17,745 nucleotides of DNA from an uncultured Ruminococcus sp. Its GTDB lineage: Bacteria; Bacillota; Clostridia; Oscillospirales; Ruminococcaceae. A program made the translations under genes and the position numbers. Below are positions 7,499 through 13,245 of this stretch, in pieces. A model generated the notes under the pieces. The model did not search any database. It saw nothing but the letters and a program-made list of their open reading frames with translations, and was not told the origin of the DNA. The stretch is taken from contig CAMWRL010000014.1 of NCBI GenBank assembly GCA_947176685.1, forward strand, positions 1-17,745, written 5' to 3'. The number at the start of each line of letters is the position of its first letter. Position 1 is the stretch's first letter.

Positions 7499-7972
7499 AT
7501 GAAAATCTATGAAGGAAAACTTGTTGCGGAAAGCACAAGAATTGGTATTGTCGTTGCAAGGTTCAACGAATTTATTACATCTAAGCTTCTCGGAGGTGCT
7601 GTCGACACTCTCAAAAGACACGGAGTTTCCGAAGATATGATTGACACTGCATGGGTTCCGGGAGCTTTTGAAATTCCGCTTATCGCAAAGAAAATGGCAG
7701 ACTCCGGAAAGTACGATGCAGTAATCTGTCTCGGTGCAATAATAAGGGGTTCAACGTCTCATTACGACCTCGTATGCAACGAAGCCGCCAAAGGTATTGC
7801 GCAGGTTTCACTCAACAGCAATGTTCCGGTAATGTTCGGGGTAATCACTACCGAAAACATAGAACAGGCTATTGAACGTGCAGGTTCAAAAGCCGGCAAC
7901 AAGGGCAGTGAATGCGCTGAGGGTGCTATTGAAATGATTAACCTTATCAGAGAAATTGACCGAAATGACTAA
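7499..7972 (+). CDS. ribH: 6,7-dimethyl-8-ribityllumazine synthase
   Basis: A 157-aa protein, the usual length. It condenses 5-amino-6-ribitylaminouracil with 3,4-dihydroxy-2-butanone 4-phosphate to lumazine, typically as a 60-mer or pentamer. Visible family motifs are ARFNEF (substrate-stacking F22), VPGAFEIP (54-60), GAIIRGSTSHYDLV with catalytic H88, and GVITTENIEQAIERAG with the phosphate-binding region, then KAGNKG. The start is fixed by AAGGAG (7484-7489), 9 nt upstream. The 3' end overlaps the next gene by 8 nt. Confidence 0.97.
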   Translation: MKIYEGKLVAESTRIGIVVARFNEFITSKLLGGAVDTLKRHGVSEDMIDTAWVPGAFEIPLIAKKMADSGKYDAVICLGAIIRGSTSHYDLVCNEAAKGIAQVSLNSNVPVMFGVITTENIEQAIERAGSKAGNKGSECAEGAIEMINLIREIDRND

Positions 7973-8618
7973 TCTTATTTTTGACTATGATGGCACTGTC
8001 CATAACTCAATGAAGACTTACGCTCCGGCTTTTCGTAGCACCTGCCGCTGGCTCTATGAAAACGGCTATACTCCGGAACTGAAAGAATATTCTGACAAAC
8101 AGATAAGTTACTGGTTGGGTTTCAACTCGACTGATATGTGGCAGATGTTTATGCCGGAACTGCCTTTTGAAGTCCGTGAGACTGCCCGTAAAATGTTGGG
8201 CAGGGATATGGGCGAAAGAATTGATAACGGTGAAGGTGCATTATTTGACGGTGCTGAAGAAACGCTGTCCCTGCTCAGAAATCAGGGGTATAACCTTATT
8301 TTTCTGAGTAACTGCCGTGTCCACTATATGGAAAGGCATAAGAGAGTTTTCGGACTGGACAGGTTTTTCAATCGCTTCTGCTGCTGCGAGGACTTCGGAT
8401 TTATACCTAAATATGAAATCTTCCGTCAGATAAAAGACGATTCCGGAAAATTCATAGTTATCGGGGACAGATTCCACGATATTGAAACAGCCACGAAAAA
8501 TAATCTCCGTTCAATCGGGTGCGGATATGGCTACGGCTCTCCGGAAGAGTTAGCCAATGCCGATATTATAGTTGACGATATACGGGAGATTCCGGACGCT
8601 GTAAAGTCGCTTGAATAA
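7965..8618 (+). CDS. HAD-family phosphatase, candidate riboflavin-pathway phosphatase
   Basis: A 217-aa haloacid-dehalogenase-type hydrolase. All four motifs are present: DYDGT with nucleophile D7 and acid/base D9, S115 in IFLSNCR, K149 in PKYEIF, and GDRFHD with D168 and D172. A helical cap of roughly 80 residues follows motif I (C1 type). The start ATG at 7965 overlaps the end of ribH by 8 nt and gives the usual N-terminus. Riboflavin synthesis needs a phosphatase for 5-amino-6-(5-phosphoribitylamino)uracil, and known ones (YigB and YbjI in E. coli, YcsE in B. subtilis) are HAD proteins encoded away from rib genes. Placement in this FMN-controlled operon makes that role likely, but substrate is inferred. 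Other phosphomonoesters are possible. No terminator is evident after its stop. Confidence 0.9.
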   Translation: MTNLIFDYDGTVHNSMKTYAPAFRSTCRWLYENGYTPELKEYSDKQISYWLGFNSTDMWQMFMPELPFEVRETARKMLGRDMGERIDNGEGALFDGAEETLSLLRNQGYNLIFLSNCRVHYMERHKRVFGLDRFFNRFCCCEDFGFIPKYEIFRQIKDDSGKFIVIGDRFHDIETATKNNLRSIGCGYGYGSPEELANADIIVDDIREIPDAVKSLE

Positions 8619-8630
8619 AAAAAACGGACG

Positions 8631-8928
8631 TTTAAATACGGGTACTTATAAAGAAGTTTTCGCCATAGCACTTATGATTTTCAGTCAAAAGTGCTATGCA
8701 CGCAAATCAATTTTGTTGATTAAATAATTTACTCTTTGACATTTAACATCATTTTTGATGATTTTAATATCTTTTCAAGTGATTTTCGTGCTTTCAAAAT
8801 GCCAAAAGTATCAACAAAGCTCATGTAAAATTGCTGAAATTTTGAAAATTGATTTGCATGTAGTGTTCTTGGACTTATAATCAAAAATACTATGGCTGAA
8901 AATTTTTATATGAGTATCGACCTTAAAG
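8631..8928. repeat. Roughly 300-nt imperfect palindrome, MITE-like
   Basis: The left arm (8631-8713) and the reverse complement of the right arm (8845-8928) align over most of their length. There is an exact core AAAATTGATTTGC (8845-8857 against 8701-8713 reversed) and good matches such as CTATGGC, GAAAA and AATCA. Weaker inverted similarity continues inward to a centre near 8780. Each arm carries its own small hairpin. No coding gene is visible inside. The pattern fits a decayed miniature inverted-repeat element or fold-back insertion, or a large structured RNA. Clear target-site duplications were not found, so ends are approximate. Confidence 0.6.
8664..8698. repeat. Perfect 10-bp inverted repeat inside the left arm
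   Basis: CATAGCACTT (8664-8673) and AAGTGCTATG (8689-8698) flank a 15-nt loop. No T-run follows on either side, so this does not look like an intrinsic terminator. The right arm of the larger palindrome holds a decayed counterpart, TAGTGTT (8861-8867) with AATACTA (8886-8892). Confidence 0.75.
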
Positions 8929-8943
8929 AGTCAGGGGATTTTT

Positions 8944-9030
8944 ATGTTATCTGTAGAGTTCTTTTATGTACTGAGCAATCCAAAAAGTCAAGGCAATATT
9001 GAATCAGAAACCGGAATTTTGTTAAATTAA
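8944..9030 (+). CDS. Possible 28-codon small ORF
   Basis: ATG at 8944 follows AGGGGA (8933-8938) at a normal 5-nt spacing and runs 28 codons to TAA at 9028-9030. The product starts MLSVEFFYVLSNPKSQ and has no recognised domain. It lies between the long palindrome and the comM promoter. A ribosome site this good can occur by chance, so this is weak evidence for a gene. Apart from it, I see nothing in 8929-9039. Confidence 0.2.
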   Translation: MLSVEFFYVLSNPKSQGNIESETGILLN

Positions 9031-9039
9031 CGGTTTGTG

Positions 9040-9068
9040 TTTACATTTCCGGCGAAAAGTGGTATACT
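9040..9068 (+). promoter_or_regulatory. Promoter of the comM-rodA unit
   Basis: The -35 box is TTTACA (9040-9045) and the -10 box TATACT (9063-9068), with a 17-nt spacer and an extended TGG before the -10. The first gene then starts at the TTG at 9100, giving a leader of about 25 nt. Confidence 0.8.
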
Positions 9069-9099
9069 TATAGTAAATAATGTAACAGGGGGAGTATTT

Positions 9100-10620
9100 T
9101 TGTTTGCAAAAGTTTCAAGTTTAGGTCTTTCCGGTATAAACGCTTTTCCGGTAGACGTGGAAGTCGATATAAGGCAGGGCAGTCCGTACTTTGATATCGG
9201 CGGACTTCCTGACACTTCTGTAAGGGAAAGCAGAGAACGTATACGTTCAGCGTTGTATGCGTGCGGAATAAAATTCCCGATAGCTTCGGTAATGGTAAAC
9301 CTTGCTCCGGCGGCTACCAGAAAAAGCGGTTCAGTATATGATATGGCTATTTTTATGGCAGTTCTGAGTGCGGCGGGGCTTATAGAGGAAGTTCAGGAAG
9401 ATTGTGCGTTTGTAGGGGAGATTTCCCTCAACGGAAATATAAGGGGTATTAATGGCGTTCTGCCAATGGTAATGCTCGCAAAGGAAAAAAATATACATAA
9501 AGTTTTTGTGCCTTACGACAACTCCCGAGAAGCTTCCGTAATTGACGGAATAGAAGTCTATGCCGTCAGAAATGCCAATGAACTTATAGAGCATTTTCGG
9601 AGTATAAAAAAGTTGTCACCGTGCGAAAGATACATACCGTTTTGTGAGGAATATAATTATCCGTTTGACTTTTCGGAAGTCAAGGGACAGCAGTCCGCTA
9701 AAAAGGCGTTGGAAATTGCGGCGGCAGGAGGTCACAATGTAATGCTGATAGGCAATCCGGGCTGCGGCAAGAGTATGCTTGCAAAACGTATGCCGTCAAT
9801 ACTTCCGCCGCTGGAGTTCGGCGAGGCTCTGGAAACTACAAAAATTCATTCCATTGTAGGTTTAGTAACGCCCGAAATGCCAATAATAACTAAAAGACCA
9901 TTCCGTTCACCGCATCACACGACTTCGGCGGCTGGAATAGTCGGCGGCGGTGTGGTTCTGCGTCCCGGTGAAATCTCTCTTGCACATAATGGAGTTCTTT
10001 TTCTTGATGAAATGGCAGAGTTCAGCAGGAAAACCCTTGACAATATGCGTCAGCCGCTTGAGGACGGAATAATAAACGTTTCAAGAGTAAGCGGAAGTTG
10101 TTCATATCCGTGTGATATAATTTTCATAGGAGCTATGAACCCTTGTCCGTGCGGCTACTATGGAAGTACTCAAAGGGAATGCCGCTGTGGTGCAAAGAGA
10201 ATAGAAAATTACCGTTCAAAAGTTTCCGGACCTTTGCTTGACAGAATCGATTTACAGATAGAAGTAGCTCCGATAGACTTTCGGGAAATGACTTCCGATG
10301 TACAGGAGGAGTCTTCCGTTGACATAAGAAAGAGAGTTATTACAGCAAGGCAGATTCAGAAAGAGCGTTTCAGAGGTACGGCAACAAAATGCAACGCCCT
10401 TATGACAAAGGCTCAGATGAATGAATTCTGTCACCTTGACGAAGAATCAAAGGAATATATGGAAACGGCTTTCAGGAGCATGGGAATGAGTGGAAGGTCA
10501 CATGATAGTATTCTGAAAGTTTCAAGAACTATCGCAGACCTTGACGGAAGCGCAGATATACTCAAAAAACATATTTCACTGGCGGTACGGTACAAGAATC
10601 TTGACCGTAAACCATTATAA
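9100..10620 (+). CDS. comM: ComM/YifB family AAA+ ATPase (Mg-chelatase-like)
   Basis: A 506-aa protein, the usual length for this family. The N-terminal part (about 1-165) is the Lon/ChlI-like domain, starting FAKVSSLGLSGINAFPVDVEVD with GLPDTSVRESRERIRSA. The central AAA+ domain has Walker A GNPGCGKS (218-225), RSPHHTTS, Walker B VLFLDE (299-304) and the NPCPCGYYG segment with further cysteines, typical of the family. A C-terminal helical domain follows. In Haemophilus and Vibrio, ComM is a helicase that promotes branch migration during natural transformation; a wider DNA-repair role is possible here. The TTG start at 9100 gives the family N-terminus and sits 5 nt after GGGGGAG. The longer frame from a GTG at 9037 would begin upstream of the -35 box and is rejected. 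It lies 28 nt before rodA. Confidence 0.93.
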   Translation: MFAKVSSLGLSGINAFPVDVEVDIRQGSPYFDIGGLPDTSVRESRERIRSALYACGIKFPIASVMVNLAPAATRKSGSVYDMAIFMAVLSAAGLIEEVQEDCAFVGEISLNGNIRGINGVLPMVMLAKEKNIHKVFVPYDNSREASVIDGIEVYAVRNANELIEHFRSIKKLSPCERYIPFCEEYNYPFDFSEVKGQQSAKKALEIAAAGGHNVMLIGNPGCGKSMLAKRMPSILPPLEFGEALETTKIHSIVGLVTPEMPIITKRPFRSPHHTTSAAGIVGGGVVLRPGEISLAHNGVLFLDEMAEFSRKTLDNMRQPLEDGIINVSRVSGSCSYPCDIIFIGAMNPCPCGYYGSTQRECRCGAKRIENYRSKVSGPLLDRIDLQIEVAPIDFREMTSDVQEESSVDIRKRVITARQIQKERFRGTATKCNALMTKAQMNEFCHLDEESKEYMETAFRSMGMSGRSHDSILKVSRTIADLDGSADILKKHISLAVRYKNLDRKPL

Positions 10621-10648
10621 GAAAAGTTCAGAATAAAAGGAGAATGAA

Positions 10649-11803
10649 ATGAAATCGGCTTTTAAAAATCTATCGGACAACAAGCATAGTGTTGACATAG
10701 GACTGCTTATTGCTGTTATGATATGTTCAGTAATAAGTATACTGTTGATTTATTCAATAAGCAAAAGCGGCATAAGTGCCGGCGAAGGTGTAGGGGACAG
10801 TTATTGGCGTACTCAGCTTTTTTCAACGATACTGGGTATAGGTGTGGCAATATTATTGTCGTTTGTAGATTACCGGAAACTTGTTAAATTATGGTTCATA
10901 TATACACCGATAGCTATTGCACTGGTAGGACTGACGTTTACTTCACTTGGTTATCAGAGAGAGGGTGCGGACGACAAGGCGTGGTTGCAGTTAGGTTCAT
11001 TCCAGTTTCAGCCGTCCGAAATCCTTAAAATAGTTTTTATACTGACATTTGCGTATCATCTGTCACGGGACGAGGAAGATATGAATAAACCTTTGCATAT
11101 GTTGTTGTTGTGCCTGCATGCTGCTGTACCTTTGGCGATTGTCGGAAAACAGGGAGATTATGGAACTGCCATAGTATTTGCCATAATGTTTGTGTTTATG
11201 ATATGCTCCGCAAGAATTTCTTGGAAATACGTTGTTATAGCACCGTTCATTGCTGCTGCCGGAGTTGCTGCAATGTGGTTTTTTGCACTGAGCGACTTCC
11301 ATAAAAAAAGAATACTGATACTTTTCCATCCCGGAACAGACCCCGATTATATCGAATATCAGCAGGACTTGGGATTGTCGGCGTTGCAGTCCGGCGGAGT
11401 TTTCGGAAAAGGTCTTTTAGCTGACCCCGATGAATATATATATGTTCCGGAAATCCACAATGATTTTATTTTCGCATATGCCGGACAGGTATTCGGATTT
11501 GTGGGAACTGTCGGAATCCTTATAATACTTGCATACATCTGTCTGAAGACATTCGCCAACAGCCGCATTTCCCGTGACCGTCTGGGACGTTTCATATGTA
11601 TGGGTGCTTTCGGAATGATTTTCGCCCATTGTGTTATGAACATAGGTATGGTACTGAAAACTGCTCCCGTAATCGGTGTGCCGCTGCCTTTTATGAGTGC
11701 GGGCGGTACTGCAATGGTGAGTATGTATGCAGTTATCGGAATAGTCCTCAGTACGTACAGCCATAGGGCGGTAACTTATAACGTTTTCTATGACGAGGAC
11801 TGA
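10649..11803 (+). CDS. rodA: SEDS-family glycosyltransferase, RodA/FtsW type
   Basis: A 384-aa polytopic membrane protein with about ten hydrophobic segments. SEDS proteins polymerise lipid II into glycan strands together with a class B penicillin-binding protein. Family signatures are visible: FQFQPSEILK (QPSE at 121-124), HPGTDPDYIEYQQDLGLSALQSGGVFGKGL, VPEIHNDFIFAYAGQVFG with D272 at the position of the conserved catalytic aspartate, and GVPLPFMSAGGTAM near the C-terminus. RodA and FtsW are hard to tell apart by eye; rodA is the more likely name because no division genes are nearby. AAAAGGAG (10635-10642) precedes the start. It is probably transcribed with comM and ends at a strong terminator. 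A penicillin-binding protein gene lies about 3.7 kb downstream on the other strand. Confidence 0.92.
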   Translation: MKSAFKNLSDNKHSVDIGLLIAVMICSVISILLIYSISKSGISAGEGVGDSYWRTQLFSTILGIGVAILLSFVDYRKLVKLWFIYTPIAIALVGLTFTSLGYQREGADDKAWLQLGSFQFQPSEILKIVFILTFAYHLSRDEEDMNKPLHMLLLCLHAAVPLAIVGKQGDYGTAIVFAIMFVFMICSARISWKYVVIAPFIAAAGVAAMWFFALSDFHKKRILILFHPGTDPDYIEYQQDLGLSALQSGGVFGKGLLADPDEYIYVPEIHNDFIFAYAGQVFGFVGTVGILIILAYICLKTFANSRISRDRLGRFICMGAFGMIFAHCVMNIGMVLKTAPVIGVPLPFMSAGGTAMVSMYAVIGIVLSTYSHRAVTYNVFYDED

Positions 11804-11807
11804 TAAT

Positions 11808-11842
11808 AAAAAACTCTCCGTTTTTTGAATCGGAGAGTTTTT
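11808..11842. terminator. Two-way intrinsic terminator between convergent genes
   Basis: AAACTCTCCG (11811-11820) pairs perfectly with CGGAGAGTTT (11831-11840) around a 10-nt loop. A T-run follows on the + side and an A-rich run precedes it, so it can terminate both rodA from the left and the scaffoldin gene from the right, whose stop codons lie 5-7 nt from either side. Confidence 0.92.
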
Positions 11843-11846
11843 GTTT

Positions 11847-13073
11847 TCAGTCAAGAAGACTGTTCATTTTTTCGGAGGTTATCGGGAGGTCGGAAACTGA
11901 TAATTTTTTCAGGTCAATCAGCTGTATAGCCAGAGCGTCAGCCGGAGTAATTCCGTTGCCGTTGTCAACAATATCTGCGTTGGCAATAGCCTGTTCGGAC
12001 AGTTTGTAATCATCGGGATTTGAGAGGGACTGCATTATAATTACAGCATCAGCAAGGCTTATTTTATCGTCGCCGTTTGCATCGCCGGACAACTTCGGAG
12101 CAATATTTGTTGCAGTAGTTGTGGTTGCAGTAGTTGTTGCAGTAGTTGTAGTTGCAGTAGTTGTTTTAGTGGTTGTAGTTGCGGTAGTAGTTGCAGAAGG
12201 TAATTCAATCTTTATGAAGCCACCGCAGATACCACGAGTAAATGCATAAGCCTGCATAAGCTGACCTTCTTCATTATTTTGTAAATTTGTGAAAATATCA
12301 TTGCTGTCATATTCAATTTCAATCGGGAATTCTTCACCGCCCCTGATATCTTCCGGGAGTTTGAAATTCAGCGTCCACATAGTACCGTCCAAGCCATAAT
12401 CATCACTGCCTGCTGTTGCAAGAAATATACCATTATCGTTGTTTTCATAGTCTCCTTTGAGATATTCAATAGCATCGCCTGTCTGTACATCAGGTCTTCC
12501 TGTGCTGGTTGTATTGAGTATAAGAGAGGGGTCCCATTTTACATGTAAACCTGTTGAACAATAAGCTTGCTCTGCACTGCGTATTCTTATGTCAACAGAA
12601 ACTGTTCCAGATATAAGAGCCTCCTCTAAAGAAAGACTTACACAATCGATGGTAATCGTAGGCTTATATTTTGAATTTTTAATTTCTTCGTCAGAAAAGT
12701 CGGCTATGATATTTGAATGACTGATGTAATCGGAAATTAATGAAATAGTTTTCTGATAGTCATATCCGGTAGACAAAAAAGAGTATAATTTTAAAATAAT
12801 GCTTGCATCAATAGAATTGACAGCACCGTCTTTATTTACATCTGCTTTGTCTTCATCGAAGGACTCGAAAGAGTAATCACTGCCTGTCGACATATAGGAG
12901 TATGCAGAAAGTATAAGGCTTGCATCAACTGCATCTGCAAAGCCGTCTCCATTGACATCAAATTGTAAAAGAGTTTCATATTCTTCAGCAGCGTTAGTGT
13001 TTCCATTGAAACATGGTACACTTCCGCACATAATTGTTGCTGACAGTATACCGGCTAAAAGTTTATTTTTCAT
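11847..13073 (-). CDS. Probable adaptor scaffoldin: dockerin, cohesin-like, dockerin
   Basis: A 408-aa exported protein. A signal peptide (1 to about 28) is followed by a dockerin at about 38-106, with calcium loops DVNGDGFADAVD and DVNKDGAVNSID, each followed by a Ruminococcus-style S(Y/F)xSTG segment. Residues about 138-290 look like a cohesin: TITIDCVSLS at the start, WDPSLIL, NGIFLATAG, DGTMWTLNFKLPEDIRGGEEFPI and the closing GGFIKIE. A Thr/Ala linker (293-322) leads to a second dockerin (330-408) starting GDANGDDKISLADAV. Such a protein could be bound at either end by cohesins and itself bind a dockerin, so it would act as an adaptor or branching scaffoldin. The cohesin call rests on fold-pattern similarity and is less certain than the dockerins. 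The start at 13073 opens the signal peptide behind AAGGGGGA (13084-13091); a start 22 codons upstream would place the -10 box inside the gene and is rejected. Confidence 0.82.
   Translation of the reverse strand: MKNKLLAGILSATIMCGSVPCFNGNTNAAEEYETLLQFDVNGDGFADAVDASLILSAYSYMSTGSDYSFESFDEDKADVNKDGAVNSIDASIILKLYSFLSTGYDYQKTISLISDYISHSNIIADFSDEEIKNSKYKPTITIDCVSLSLEEALISGTVSVDIRIRSAEQAYCSTGLHVKWDPSLILNTTSTGRPDVQTGDAIEYLKGDYENNDNGIFLATAGSDDYGLDGTMWTLNFKLPEDIRGGEEFPIEIEYDSNDIFTNLQNNEEGQLMQAYAFTRGICGGFIKIELPSATTTATTTTKTTTATTTTATTTATTTTATNIAPKLSGDANGDDKISLADAVIIMQSLSNPDDYKLSEQAIANADIVDNGNGITPADALAIQLIDLKKLSVSDLPITSEKMNSLLD
11878..12088 (-). repeat. Dockerin-coding direct repeat, copy A
   Basis: This segment codes for the C-terminal dockerin of the scaffoldin gene and is closely similar at DNA level to 13274-13483 in the neighbouring GH26 gene, same strand. 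Long identical stretches include the parts coding DALAIQ, LSEQ, NPDDYKL and SLADAV. It indicates recent duplication or gene conversion of a dockerin cassette. Confidence 0.85.
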
Positions 13074-13110
13074 AATAAAAAAATCCCCCTTAAAAAAATA
13101 TTGTAATGCT

Positions 13111-13139
13111 ATTATAATATAAAGTCCTTCAAAATTCAA
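13111..13139 (-). promoter_or_regulatory. Promoter of the scaffoldin gene
   Basis: On the - strand, the -35 is TTGAAT (13139-13134) and the -10 TATAAT (13116-13111), spaced 17 nt, about 40 nt upstream of the chosen start at 13073. Confidence 0.7.
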
Positions 13140-13202
13140 CAGATACAGGAAAATATTTACAATTCAAACAATATATAGTATAACAATTTATGCATAACAA
13201 AC

Positions 13203-13234
13203 AAAGTCTGCCGTATCAGTGTACAGCAGACTTT
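13203..13234 (-). terminator. Intrinsic terminator of the GH26 gene
   Basis: AAAGTCTGC (13203-13211) pairs with GCAGACTTT (13226-13234). On the - strand the stem lies about 11 nt after the GH26 stop and is followed by a T-rich run with interspersed G. The + strand side has a TTTTT run, so it could work both ways. Confidence 0.8.
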
Positions 13235-13245
13235 TTGTAGGTGTA

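Noticed and set aside
8664..8698. Hairpin as terminator of the rib operon
   Set aside because: No T-run follows the stem on either strand; it is better explained as part of the larger palindrome.
9037..9099. GTG start giving a longer ComM protein
   Set aside because: This start would lie upstream of the -35/-10 boxes at 9040-9068. The TTG at 9100 has a good ribosome site and matches the family N-terminus.
11417..11854. 145-codon - strand frame over the end of rodA
   Set aside because: It is a shadow of conserved rodA codons and spans the terminator hairpin; no start signal is visible.
12111..12198. Short repeated units as a possible CRISPR or tandem repeat array
   Set aside because: They are Thr/Ala codons of a protein linker with no spacers; the same holds for 13500-13580 and 17341-17426.
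13074..13139. Upstream start adding 22 residues to the scaffoldin
   Set aside because: The added residues would include the -10 box and ribosome site, and would bury the signal peptide.
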